A stretch of 64,000 bases of DNA. Origin: Gorsachius magnificus. Taxonomy: Eukaryota > Chordata > Aves > Pelecaniformes > Ardeidae. The stretch is taken from positions 3,347,821 through 3,411,820 of the forward strand of contig CM067081.1 in the NCBI GenBank assembly GCA_034008185.1. Reading direction: 5' to 3'. The first letter of the stretch is position 1. Each line of letters starts with the position of its first letter. Below the pieces are notes generated by a model that was not told the DNA's origin, did not search any database, and saw only the letters and a program-made list of their open reading frames with translations. Positions 1-14,000 of the stretch are shown here, in pieces. A program made the position numbers and the translations under genes.

Positions 1-56
1 GCATTGAAACTTATTAAGGAAAAGCTGTTTCAACAGATTGGTTAGAGCTTAAAAAA
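1..56 (-). other. THAP12: THAP12 3' UTR, beginning only
   Basis: These bases directly follow the stop codon on the minus strand. No AATAAA or ATTAAA signal is present (the closest string reads AATAAG), so the transcript end lies outside the window. Confidence 0.7.
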
Positions 57-2005
57 TTAAGCCTCTTCTGTTACTTCAGAGTTGTTTGAGGGAATAAAGT
101 CTTCTTGAAATTCCACTTTATCAGGATAGAGTTTAATGTAGGTGTCCACCATTAAATCTAAGTCATGTTTTATATCAAAGTTTATGTTTAGCAAAGCTAG
201 GTTGCTTGACCTCTGCTCTGTCAAGGTGTTTTTCAGGTATGCCTTTAAGCGCTTTCGTCCTATTTCATATTTTTCATTCTCCACCTTCATCACTGGGAGT
301 ATGCACAAGACTTTAAGCAACGCATAAACATTAGGGAAAAACTTGATGTCCGGCAAGTGAAGTGCTTCATAAATAGTAGCTGGAAGTTCAATATCTTTCC
401 CCCTGTGCTTCCACTTGATTCTCCAACAGTGAAGCTCAGCAGAAAGCGTGTCTGGATTAGGCAAGTCATTTTTGTACATGTCAGCGTGATGCTCCTCAGA
501 CGTATTGAATTTGAGCTGCCCCATGACTGAGGGCACCAACGATAAACACTTAAGAGCTTTTAAATGCTGTTCTGAGAATATATCTTTTAATTCTTGAATA
601 ATATGCTCCACTGTGGGGACACTAAGGATTTCTTTGTAGTAATTTTCTGATGTTACCTCAGAGTCCAAGCTACCTTGCTGCGCCCTGCGAAATTTTCCGG
701 GGAGTTTAATTTGTACATCCAGTTTTGTAGCTAAATTTGTTGCTTCCTCAAACCAAAATTCATGGTAAACTTCAATGTTCTCCATGACTTCATTCAGAGA
801 ATGCAACACTGCTGTTAAGCTGCTGGCTGCAAAGAACACATCTGATGTTTGTCCTTGGAGATTTTTTCCAAACGCTCTTGTAAAAGACAGAACGTTTTTC
901 AGAATTACAATAGTGACAATGAAGTCAAAATCTGTTAATGCGCTTGAAAGTACAAATGCTCGACCAGCAATAAAGTTGTTCCACCTGACGGATGAGTCGC
1001 TGCTTACTGCATCCAAGCACAGTACCAATGCTTGCATGAGGTCCACTAAAACCTCGAAAGTATCATGCCTGCCTGTCCACTGAGAACGGCAGATCTCCTT
1101 CAGCTCGTTACCCTTCTCCTCATTGTTCTGAAAAAGAACAGAAATTGTGTTGTCCAGTTCTACTAGTAATTGTGGAGACTGATTAAAAAGACAGCAAACT
1201 TCTTCGATTGTTCCTAACGCAATAGAAACGCCAACGACAGGAACGGATTTTGCCAGCCAAACGTTTAAGGCACAAGAGGAACACAGCGTATACACAGCTT
1301 GTGGATACTTTTCCAAGAGTCTTGTAGCCACAACTTTCATTTTAGAGGCAAACCCACTGGAGACGATGTAGGCTTGACCTCGACAGTACTCCATGTTTAG
1401 ACCCCACTTTTCCGTAATAGTCGTGTGGAACTTTACAGCTAAAATTTCGGGATCAGCCTCGTAAGGTAAAAACCCTATGAATTCTTCTCTTAGATTATGA
1501 GAATCATCAACAAATCTCACCAACACCGGCAAATGTTCCTCTCCCGCTATGTCTACTACTTCATCGGTGACAATAGAAAAGAAGTGCGAGTCTCTTACTT
1601 CCCTCAGTGTCTCTTCTCTAACACAGCTTTCACAGATCTCGAGCATTTGTTTCTGCTGAGTTTTCGAACAGTACTCAAGATTGACCGCAGTCATCTCAAA
1701 CCGTTTCCTCAGAACTTCATCTCCAGCATTTATTCTACACTCCAGTAGAGCCTGAAAGTTATCTGGAGTAAAAATTCCTTCTGGAAGCTCATCAGCACCA
1801 TGGCCATCCAAAGGAATATTTTGTTTCCCCATTAGGATCAGGATTTCAAACAAAGATTTAAGGTAATCTTTGTTTTCTCTTTCTTCCAGTGTTAAGGGGA
1901 CAGGTTTTTCCTCTTGCTCTTCCCCTCCTTCCTCCGAGACAGTATTTTGTTCATTGCTTTCGTTCAATTCTTGAGTTGTCTGTTCCCGTTCAAAAGCTTC
2001 ATCAA
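57..2005 (-). CDS. THAP12: THAP12 coding exon 5 (large terminal exon, transposase-like body)
   Basis: The acceptor TTTTGTAG ends at 2006 and the exon opens TT-GAT-GAA. The open frame extends upstream to 2054, but those 16 codons are intron sequence. The exon encodes residues 119-767: acidic linker, [19 protein letters not shown] helix, the DUF4371-like region including [18 protein letters not shown] and [11 protein letters not shown], and a C-terminal segment ([19 protein letters not shown]) at the position of the hAT dimerisation region. Stop is TAA at 59-57. One uninterrupted exon for the transposase-derived part fits an ancient domestication of a transposon ORF. Confidence 0.96.
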
Positions 2006-5000
2006 CTACAAAATGTAAAATACCGTGAGTATCAGGGTAACATGAATAAAACATAACATTTGCTTTCCCCTACTATCCCCGTTACCTTTAAGTTATGGGA
2101 GTCCAGAAAAGAATGTTTCCAGTTTAAAAGTGAATGAGTATTTCAGAAAGAGTTTAGGCTGGCTGTTTGAATTAAGCAGCAACTCAATTATCCTCCTGTT
2201 ACATATAAACTTAGTTATGTGACCTGCATGACCTTGCCAGCCTTTGCAAACAAAGTTTTTATGTACTCAGTTATTTTGCCCACTTACGCTTTTGTTGCTT
2301 CAGTGTTCTTATTTCATCTTCACTCTAAAAAAAAAAAAACACCTCATATTGATAATGTCTAGCACATGACCTTAAATATTAAATGACACCAAGAACAGAT
2401 GCAAATATTGTAGATTAGACCATTTTAAGAGTGTCAATATTTACCAAAAAGTCCCAGAAGGTCCAAGAGAAGGGCTTTTTTTCAGGTAGTTTATTGCTGC
2501 CACTACACACACCCACTAACTACATGATAATAGCTTGCTAGTACTGGCTGTGGTGCACCTGGACTTTAGTAAAGCCTTTGATACCGTTTCCCACAGCATT
2601 CTGCTTGAGAAACTGCCTGCTCACGGCCTTGATAGGCATAATCTTCGCTGGGTAAAAAACCCACTGGATGGCCGGGCCCAAAGAGTTGTTGGTGGCCCGT
2701 CACAAGTGGTGTCCCCCAGGGTTCAGCATTTGGGCCAGTTCTGTTTAACATCTTCATCAATGACCTGGACAAGGGGATTAAGTGCACCCTCAGCAAGTTT
2801 GCAGATGACACCGAGCTAGGCGGGAGTGTTGATCTGCTGGAGGGGAAGAGGGCTCTGCAGAGGGACCTGGCCAGGCTGGATCCATGGGCCCAGCACAATT
2901 GGGTGAGGGTCAACAAGGCCAAGGGCCGGGTCCTGCTCTTGAGTCACAACAACCCCATGCAGCGCTCCAGGCCTGGGGCAGAGGGGCTGGAAAGCTGCCC
3001 GGTGGAAAAGGACCTGGGGGTGTTGGTTGACAGCCAACTAAATATGAGCCAGCAGGGTGCCCAAGTGGCCAAGAGGGCCAGTGGCATCCTGGCTTGTGTC
3101 AGGAGTGGTGTGGCCAGCAGGAGCAGGGCAGGGACCGTGCCCCTGTGCTGGGCACTGGGGGGGCCACCCCTCAAATGCTGGGGTCAGGGTTGGGCCCCTC
3201 CCTCCCCGAAGGACCTGGGGGGGCTGGAGCGTGTCCAGAGAAGGGCAGCGGAGCTGGGGAGGGGTCTGGAGCCCCAGGCTGCTGGGGAGCGGCTGGGGGA
3301 GCTGGGGGGGTTCAGCCTGGAGCAGAGGAGGCTGAGGGGAGCCCTCTTCCGAGGGGGGAGCCGGGGGGTCGGGCTCTGCTCCCAGGGAAGGGGCGATGGG
3401 ACGAGGGGCACCGGCCTCAAGTTGTGCCAGGGCAGGGTGAGGTTGGACACTGGGAACAATTTCTTCACTCAAAGAGTTCCACGCACTGGAAGGGGCTGCC
3501 CAGGGAAGGGGATGAGTCTGTATCCCCGGAGGTATTTAAAAGACAGGCAGATGAGGTGCATGGTGACCTGGTTTTGTAGTGGGTATGTGTGGTTGGACTT
3601 GATGATCTTAAAGGGCTTTTCCAACCAAATTACTTCATGATTCTACTTGCTAAGATTCCTGTACTTTTACTAGGGTTTTGTTCAATATGTTTTATAATTA
3701 TTAATAAATAGATTCCATTAAAGAATTCTGTTTCAATCTGAACATGCCCTGCCAACAGACAGAGCAGTCTCTAACTCTATTTTCAGTCAATAAACAGACT
3801 CAATCAAACTCATGAAGAAATATTCAGCAATTCTCTGTAATTTTCCAACATATAAGCATTTAGGAGTTGAATTCCTCTTAATTGTCAGTATACTTATAAC
3901 CACAGAGACCTAGAGACACTTTTCTATAGATGACACAAAAGAGGTATCGACAAGAAACAATTCCACAAAAAACTGTTTGATCTTGGTTTTATACATGGAT
4001 CATCTTTTCCGAACAATAACCTGAAACAAGCATGTCTAAATTGGTGCAGCCTTCAAAAGCTGAACAGGTGAACTGAAGATCACAATCAATACATTACAAG
4101 AATTTCAGGGTACTATGCGTAAGTTGTATTCATTCAGTGCTGTAGAAACAAGAAAAAGGAAGGAAGCCATCCGCTTTCTTTGGAAGACAAAATCAGCTCT
4201 GGATCAACACATTTTCCAGATTATTTCATTAAACTGTCCTTAGCGGGTAAAATTTTTATCAGCATAATATTTGGGCATTTAACTTATAAGGAACAAAAAA
4301 TACTAGAATAGGCAGTACAGAAAATGCAAACACTTAAGTGCTAAATATTATTATTTGACACTTTTATACAAAAGTTTCACATGAACTTACTTGCCTTTAT
4401 TGTTTTAATATTAAAAAAAAAATCTTACATGAAAAACTTACCAGCTCTTTTATCCTTTTCCTATGTCTGCTGTGGGGATTGTTTAAGTGACTGGTAAGAT
4501 CAAATATAGTTGGCACAGCGTTATCCCGTAAAACTGTTCTGTAAGGGCTCTGTAAGAAGACAGACATCCAGGTTAGGGAAACCTTTGGGAAGTTCTCACT
4601 GTGTGTGCACAAAAAGCCCCCAGAATTTCAGATGCCATATCCTCTCCCCCTTCTTTTCTTTTTTCTTCCCTTTTTTTTAAAAAACATTTTCACTTTCTGA
4701 CATTTCAAAACAAAGAGAAAGCTATGCTATGCGATTCGCATTTTGGGGTATCAAGAGAACACTGAAAATGAGAAGAGAGATATTTAAAAAAACCCACCAC
4801 CAAAACCCACCACCACAAACACTTTTACTTCCCCTTGGCCTTCACATGCTAAACCCCAGATACAATAATTAATACTGCAATATTATGACTTTTTTTCTTC
4901 TGGATAAAAAAAGGGTAGGTATGCATCAGAAAGGAAGCTTTTTATTACTATTGATCTTTGGTTTTTATCACTTATTTCACAGTTCTAGAAGCAATCACAT

Positions 5001-8000
5001 AACCATTTTCACAATGAAAACGTTCAACGGCTTCTTTATGTAGACTTACAAATTCCACAAAATGCTGCCATGAAAGATCATACTGAAGGAAAACGTATCT
5101 GTCAAATGAGCAGGAGGAAGAAAAGACTTCTAGATGGTCACGTAAATGTTTCCAGCAGTTAAAGAGAAATATTTTAAGTAAAATTTTGTATTTGGATATA
5201 TTATAAACTTACGCCATCTAAACTGGCTAATTTCCAGTAAGTACAGATTTTTAACTGATTATGTTTATAAATAATTCATTACATTGAGACACATTTTAAA
5301 CAACCTGAATCTCATAAAGCTTCATTTCAGATTCAGAATTACTTCCAACATCCATTTTTTCGTTTGTTTCTGGGATGCTGGCTAATCAGAGATCCTGTCA
5401 TGTGTAATACCACCAGGAGCACAAAATCTGACCTGCATATTTTAATTATCCTTCATAACTAAAGGACTGATTTTGCCTGTGTATGTAAAATTCAGCCTGG
5501 AAATTCAAACTTGATACAAAGCTCCAAATCCACCATTTCCTACTGTTACATAAGCTGTTAAAATCAGTGTTATCGTGTCAACAAGAATAATTGAAAGCTA
5601 TTATTTCATTAACAGGAAACAGTGCCATGATTTTCGCTGGATAAAATATAACAGGAACCAAAAACTTGACAGATGCAAAAAACGTTTAAATCTCTTGGCC
5701 ACAACAGGGTGTAATTCAACTGAATCACACCATGTACACACTTCAGTAACAGCACATTAATGACTTTAAATAATTAGAGGTATGTAAACTTCCATAGTTA
5801 CACCCCATAAATTTATATAATGTTGTAACATCTAGTGACAACAAACAAAACGAGCATCGCTTTGCATGAGGGAAGAGCTGCAGTGAAGACCAGGGCTCCA
5901 CGAACATATTAAACCAGGAGGAGCAGCTCTGCTTTTCTCTTCCCCAACTGCTCATTTCCACATCATCCTTTGTGCCAACATCTGCGCGTCCGCGCGGTGC
6001 TCTGGACCATGACAATGATCTCAATTAAGACTAAGAGATTAATTTTCCCAGGGACCAGTTACCCAGGAGATCCAAGATTAAAATGCAGCATTCTGATGAA
6101 AAACGTTAGTCAGATTTTGCAGGAGGCGATAAACAAATGCTTGGATTTACTTACACTTCGACAGATCATAGAAGTCTCAAAATGTTTAGCGCACAATCTG
6201 TAATGCTTGTTGAGTTGATCTGGAGTTTTATCTTCTAAATCTGCCCTTCGACAGTTCTCTACCCATCTTTGACATCTGCATGTAAGCAGAAGAATTAGCA
6301 AGTTTTAAGATAAAACAAAATGCCCCACAATTTCAAACGGTACCTGAAATTGGAGTACAGCGGGCCCTGCCCTTTATGCAAGGCTAAGGAAAGTTCGGTA
6401 CACCTTCCGTTGTAACGTACCATCAAGTCTTTTTAAAAACTTGTTTTTCTCTTTTTGTTCACCATTTAACACCGCCCCAGCAAATTCAGGAATTTTTTTT
6501 CCCTTAATTTATACATTCTTGCCTTTGAATCTCACACACAACAGATTGTGACGCAGTTGCTCATGAAACCTGACCATTCAACTCTTAAGAATGTGCTTGT
6601 AGGCTAAAGTCATGAAGTTTTTGAAGGCAGCTATTAAAATAGTTGCCTTCTCTGCCTTCCACCAAAATACAGTATTTTTCTTATTTATTGTGGTCATTGG
6701 GAAATTTAGATTCTTGAAAAGGGAAATAATAGAAATAAAAAAAGCAATCATTCAACAGACAGTGCACATACAGCTGAAGTAAGTTTTTGTTAGATGCCTA
6801 TTTTTACGATGTTTACTTCTGCGTTGGATTAGTTCTCTGAGATATAACACAAAGCTAAAGAAACATTTCCCATACTAACAGGGCTCCTTTTAGATATGCA
6901 AGATGCTGAAAGTGTTTTACTCACCAGAGGAAATAGTAATTGATGCAAATGCATTAGTCAGTTTGTGTTTCCCCCAATGGGGTCTATGCAATCACCTTCT
7001 TGCTGTGGATTTTTGAGCAACAACATGCATAGACTGATTCTGCACAGCTACTCCATAAAATTCATCTATTTTATTTGTGTAGTAAAAATGTGTATATAAA
7101 TTAACAAGAGTCCAGCAGCTATTGCTATCTCCATATTTAAAAGGAGTTTGGGTTTTTTTTATTAAAAAAAATAAAAAAGTAATTTCCTTCCTGCAAAAAT
7201 AATCCTCTGAAGCAGCATTAATTTAATGCACTTGCTTACACCTTGTGCCATCACAGAACCACCAAATTACAGTGGCATGGAAGCAAACAGAGTGAAAAAC
7301 ATATAATACAGGATGACTACAAAACCTTCACATGAACACAACTGATGATTTGTTCATTATTCTAGCTGGCCCCATTCCTCTGAAGGTAAATCCTTCCCCA
7401 GACAAACTCAAGAACATCAGAAAACAACTACATTATAAAGACCTACAGTAGTATCATGAGAATTCTACAGCAGAAATGAGAAGCAACTTCCACTACAGTC
7501 TCAGTGACCTATATTTTACAATCCATCACTTTGCGACATACTTTTCAACATGGACTTGTATTTTAAAGTCTACCAACGAATAAAAAAACCCAACACGTTG
7601 GCAATATCCACAAAGTTCCAGGAACCTACACAGATAACTTAGGTGAAGAGTCTACTATTTCAGTATGGCAAAGTGGGGGAGATCTCCCCACAACCCAATC
7701 ATCACTGGAATTCATGAAAGTGAAAAAGTTACTCAGTCCACTTAAAAATAAAATACTTCAAATCTTCTTTATTCCTAAATTAAAAAGCTGATGGGTCCCA
7801 ACCCAAGAACAGCTAGAAGTAATGAGGAAACAATTTTATTATTATTTTTGACTGCAGACACGGAATTATTGCTCACAGGAACAAGGAAGCAGAAAAATAA
7901 TTAGTGATCATTCAACAATTTAGGAAGGAAGGCTGTCTTGCCAGATGTTTCAGGGGCAGCCCAAATGAGGAAATCCACAGCTCTGAGTGGATTCACCATC

Positions 8001-11000
8001 ACCTCTACTTCAACAGAGTGCAGTAAAGGGTGACTGTGAAGATGAAAAGGGGGAATCTTGGATTCCGGTCTCTGCTGGCTGAACCGTTTGGGCATCTTAA
8101 TTTTTCGTTCATGCAAAATATCAAACAACAGTGGCAGTGAGTGCTATAAAACAGGAAACATTCCTAATATTGCTCTCATAGATCTACACATAGTATCCTT
8201 AATGATGACTTAATTTAAGGAAAAAAAAAAAATTTCTTGCTCAGTTTTTTGGCACCACAGATCTCATACTCTGGCCTGGACAGTGCACTCATGCCAATAA
8301 GAGAACAGGAGGGCATTCTTCCTTTAACCAAATGGTATAAACACAGTCTTTTTACGTGGGAGACCTTTAGCATGCAAATTACATTGAAACAGGCTCGCAT
8401 ACTTGGCCAACTGTATGAGGTTCAACAAGGCCAAGGGCCGGGTCCTGCTCTTGAGTCACAACAACCCCAGGCAGCGCTCCAGGCCTGGGGCAGAGGGGCT
8501 GGAAAGCTGCCCGGCGGAAAAGGACCTGGGGGTACTGGTCGAGAGGGGGCTGGATATGAGCCAGCAGGGTGCCCAGGTGGCCAAGAGGGCCAGCGGCATC
8601 CTGGCTTGTATCAGGAGTGGTGTGGCCAGCAGGAGCAGGGCAGGGACCGTGCCCCTGTGCTGGGCACTGGGGGGGCCGCCCCTCGAATGCTGGGGTCAGG
8701 GTTGGGCCCCTCCCTCCCCAAAGGACCTGGAGGGGCTGGAGCGTGTCCAGAGAAGGGCAGCGGAGCTGGGGAGGGGTCTGGAGCCCCAGGCTGCTGGGGA
8801 GCGGCGGGGGGCGGGGGGGTTCCCGGCTCATCGCTCCCTACAACTGCCTGAGAGGAGGGGGGAGCCGGGGGGGCGGGCTCTGCTCCCAGGGGTGGGACGA
8901 GGGGCACCGGCCTCAAGGCCAGGGCAGGGTGAGGTTGGCCCTGGGGAACAATTCCTTCCCCAAAGGGCTGTCAGGGGCTGGAAGGGGCTGCCCAGGGAAG
9001 GGGTCGAGTCCCCATCCCTGGGGGGATTTAAAAGCTGGGCAGACAAGGTGCTTAGGGACAGGGTGGGATGGCAGGGTTAGGGTAATGGTTGGGCTTGGTG
9101 ATCTTAAAGGGCTTTTCCAACCTAAACAATTCTAGGATTCTAGTTTCCGAGTGGGTGCTGACTACTAGATAACTCATTACAGGTGACTGCATCAGGCTGT
9201 TACAAAGGCTGATGAGCCTCCCTATAGTCCGTGGGGAGGGCTTCAGTCCAGAGGGGCATTCAGGGGAAGAGCCTGGCCCTAGTGGTCTTACCTGCCTCTC
9301 AGTGACTCAGGGAAGATGAGGAAGACTGCCAGGGAGCGAAGTCAGCGCTCCTCACATTAGGGTAACTCCTCTGAATCACCTCCTGGCAACCACACGGGGC
9401 AGCCAAACCGGTGGCAGCGATGGCGCATCTAGAACTGGCACACAGTTGTCAAGAACAGACAAAAATCAGCCTGAATCCCTTCACCTCCAATGCGGACGCC
9501 CCGTTAAGACAAGTAAGTAGATACTAGAAATAAATAGCTAGGGACCAGGTCAGTGTAATGAGCGATGGCAAAAGATACCATGAGCTTTTCAGAGGGGACT
9601 TATTCAGGAAATTAATGTCGCAAAGATTAATTTAAACCATCCAATATTCCTCTCCCTTCCCAACTTCTTCTACAGTTACATAAAAGTGGCTGCGGCCTCT
9701 GCCTTTTGTGCTGAAGTCAACACTGCCTGAGCACTCGATGCCTAAGAAGCCCCCGGCACGCAGAGCCCCAGTTTGCAGATCCTGATCAGACACGGGCGCC
9801 AAGCTCCTCGCCCCATGGGAGCAGCGGATCGGTAACCAGAGCTCTAGACATCTAGGAAACTCTACTGGCAAAGGCTGGAGTGCTGACGTTTCCTCAGGTA
9901 GCTACAGGACTAGAGGAGATGGTGGATGTTATGTGAATGGACCCAAGCATGCAAACTCCATCCAAGTCTGAATTCGGCCCTTCAGTCTTGCTACGAGTTT
10001 GGCTCCAAATCAAACGCCCTCCAAAGAATGAGGAATGAAAGAACAAAGAAAAAAGGAGGTCAGACCCCTGAAATCACCCAACAAAGCCCTGCATGGTATT
10101 ATCCAAGCAGCAATTAAAAAGATTTTAGAATAAAACTACGTATAAAATTTTATCCAGTACTTTAGCTTCTGACTAATGTGCTGTGCATACTGCTGCCCAA
10201 GTGCTTTAGCTGCAAAGTATTTGGCACAAGTTAAAAGCCATTTCAGTGCAATACATTACACCACTGCGTGGGTATCGCTCATTAGCTTTTAAGGTTTTCT
10301 TCAGTCACAAACCTTACATTTTCAGAGATCTGCTGACATCTCATGGATGCTCAAATGGCATTTTATTCAGGTGCGGATAGAGTGTAACCCATTTATGTTA
10401 CCTCAATCTTCATCAACTGCAGTAGAAAAGCATCTTTGCTTAAGAGGTGTTTTGTTTGAAATACACCTCACCTCAATGCAAACCACCATGAGAGAGTCAG
10501 AAACACAGACGAGAGTTAAACAGAAAGATCTCACTGTGGGGATCACCGCCTAGACTGTATATAAAACTATGAAATATGCATCCTTTGCAGGGTAACAGAG
10601 GATATTCACATTAAATGTTTGATACGAAAAGACAACGTACCATCCATTAAAAGCAGCTGGCTCTTTTTCAAAGCCTAATCTTCTCATTTTCTCAGGTAGC
10701 AACGATAAATGAAGCTAGCCTCAACTATCTGGTTAGCTCTCACAGACTTGCTAACGCTCAAAGGATCAGGTTTGGAATGTCTAACTGGAACTGCTTAGCA
10801 CTGAAGTGGGAAAACATAAAAGCAATTATTCAGTTATTGTGGAAAAACTGAAAGCAGTAAGGTAGTAGAGACAATTTACCTGGGACTGTATTTCTCATCA
10901 ATTATTTTAAAAAAATTAAAAAAAAAAATTATTTTTTTTAAAGATGCATTCTAATGCCATTATACTCAACTTCCTCACTGTAAGCTGCCGGGTGCAAACA

Positions 11001-14000
11001 ACACATTTTTGGCATAAAGTACTTTGCTTGGCAGACCAGTTTGACCTATAACGGTAAGAGGTTTCTATGACAGCCAGCAGTACAAGCAACACGTCGTCAT
11101 TTACAACTGCAGATGACCACTGTAGTTCAAACAGGAGAATACAGCACTAACATCCTCCAGCCTACAACGCCAGAAGGTTGCACAGATTTATCAATCTTTA
11201 AATGCTGCTGTTAAAACAGAACATATGATCAACTTCGGACATTTTAACATAGGTTTAAATGAGAAAGGTGTAGGATATTTCAGGGCAGGGTGCGGGGGAG
11301 GCCTGTAGAAACATGTAAAAAACATGTTTTTAAGAGCAGGACAAAGATGCCAGCAACAGTTTAGGTATAGTTTATCCTTCCTTTGGACAGTGGAAGGGTC
11401 TAGATGATCCTTCAGGATCAATTTTAACTCTATTTTCTACTATTCTGTTACAGGAACATTAACCATATTAGCCTGAACTACTTCAAAGCGATTATGAAGT
11501 AGTCATGCACTCAGAAAGCACACTTGCTCACACACTGCAGAAATGTAAGCCAGTACCTCCTTCCTAAAACCATGTCTGCGATCCGCTTTAATGTATTTTG
11601 CAAAAAAAGAAATAAAACCATAAAACTATATTGTTCAACTCATTGTAGCTGACACGCACTGGTTTGTTTTTTTTTGAAAAGGCTTTAATTTCTAGGCTTC
11701 CACAAACGGTTGCTAAAAATAGTAGTTGTCTAATTCCAAAATACCGTTTAAAAAAAGTCTTTAAAATTAGGGCTTCATTTAATTAACTGCGCACTTTTTA
11801 ATACTTCTCTGTATTGCTACTATGGAAAACATTAATTCAAAACATCTTTCAAGAGAAAAATTATAAACTGAGGGGGTTTTTTTCTTCATACAATAAACTG
11901 TCACGTATTGACCAATTTTACACAACCTGACATGACTCTGATTTTACAGCAGGGACTCCTTACAAGTTAAGACTGCAGTTCAGACAGCCCCGAATCCCTT
12001 CAATTCTGCACAAACTGCAGTCATTCCTTCGACCGTGTAAGAACCGGAGGCTCTCACAGGACAGAGGGTGGCAAGAGACAACGCTAGGAGTGAATCACAG
12101 AAAGGAAAGGTGAAGAGTGGGCAACCAACGATTTCGATTTCCGTTTTCATTAAAAGCATAAAGATCATAGAATCATAGAATGTTTTGGGTTGGAAGGGAC
12201 CCCTAGAGGTCATCTAGTCCAACCCCCCTGCAGGAGCAGGGACACCACTAACTAGATCAGGTTGCTCACAGCCCCGTCCAACCTGGCCTGGAATGTTCCC
12301 AGGGATGGGGCCTCCACCACCTCTCTGGGCAACCCCTGCCAGGGCTTCACCACCCTCATTGTACAGAATTTCTTCCTTACATCCAGTCTAAACCTACCCT
12401 GGTTTAGTTTAAAACCATTACCCCTTGTCCTGTCACAGATGGCCCTACTAAAAAGATTTTCCCCATCTTTCCTATAGGCCCATTTTAGGTACTGAAAGGC
12501 CGCAATCAGGTCTCCCCGCAGCCTCCTCTTCTCCAGGCTGAACACCCCCAACTCTCCCAGCCTGGCCTCAGAGCAGAGGGGCTCCAGCCCTTGGAGCATT
12601 TTAGTAGCCCTCCTCTGGCCCCTCCAACAGTCCATGTCCTTCTTGTGCTGAGGGCTCCAGAGCTGGAGCAGGGCAGGTAAGGTCTCACCAGAGCAGAGCA
12701 GAGGGGCAGAATCACCTCCCTCGACCTGCTGGCCACGCTTCTCCTGATGCAGCCCAGGGTAGGGTTGGCCTTCTGGGCCGCCAGCACCCATGGCCGGCTC
12801 ATGTCCAGCTTTTCATCCACCAGCACGCCCAAGTCCCTCTGGGCAGGGCTGCTCTCCATCCTTTCTTCCCCCAGCCTGTACTGATACCGGGGGTTACCCC
12901 GACCCAGGTGCAGGACCTTGCACTTGGCCTTGGTGAACCTCATGAGGTTCACACAGGCCCAACTCTCCAGCCTGTCCAGGTCTCTCTGGATGACATCCCG
13001 TCCTTCTGGTGTGTCAACCGCACCACTCAGTTTGGTGTCATCTGCAAACTTGCTGAGGGTGCATTCGATCTCGCTGTCTAAGTCATTGATGAATATATTG
13101 AACAGCACCGGTCCCAGTACGGACCCCTGAGGGACACCACTCGTCACCGGTCTCCATCCGGACATCGAGCCATTGACCACTGCCCTCTGGATGCAGCCAT
13201 CCAGCCAGATGTGTGATATGGATTGTACAAGCAAACATGGCAGTGTATGGGCATCAGAAAGAGGTCTGGTCATCCTAGCTTTAACGCAAGGTGTTGCATT
13301 CACCCAGGAGAGCTTTGACAACATATCCAAAAATACAGCTTTAAGCAGCAGCTACTCATTTTTGTACCTTCTTTTGAAATCGCTTACAGGGGACTGTTTT
13401 CTTAGAAAGAACTATCTACCCACAATTCCCATGGGTTTTGAAATTTTCCAAAAATCAGGTCAAGCAGCTTCAAGGAAGAAAGCAAGCAACTATCATGTAT
13501 AAATCATCAACAATTTCAGCCTTAATTACCTACTGTTGGAGAGTGATAACTGATAATTGCTCTAGCGCCTATGCACCTCCCAAAATTATGAGCAAGTTAA
13601 GTCAAACAATTTTAAGAGCACCACCTAGATTTAAAGGTGAGCTTCTGCGTGGGGCTTTCTATGTCTAAGTGCATGATTCCTTTTTCATGGTGTTTTCCGT
13701 GGCGCCTCTCTCACACACTTCTTGCTGTACCAGTGCACCATCCTTGCTTTTCATCCATTGGGAACTTGAATATCCCATCGCTTCTGCTGTTGCTCATAAT
13801 GCCTCACCAGCAACCATCACCATTGCAATGGTGTCCTATTTGTCATGCACGCACCTGGTTGTCCAGTGCCACATTGCCTCAATACACACAGTACGACTGA
13901 CAGAACCCCCCCCCCTGGCCCGCCTCCCCACATCAGCCCCCCCCCCCCTCACACCCTCCCACACTCCTCACAGCCAGGCAGCCCCTCACTCCCATCAGGC

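Noticed and set aside
51..64. Polyadenylation signal for THAP12 near its stop codon
   Set aside because: No canonical hexamer occurs before the window edge.
2006..2054. Upstream methionine of the large THAP12 open frame as start codon
   Set aside because: These codons lie before a clear acceptor and the THAP finger exons join in phase at 2005.
3038..3579. Alternative-frame ORFs within CR1 copies here and at 8379-9135
   Set aside because: They are shadows of the decayed CR1 reverse-transcriptase frame.
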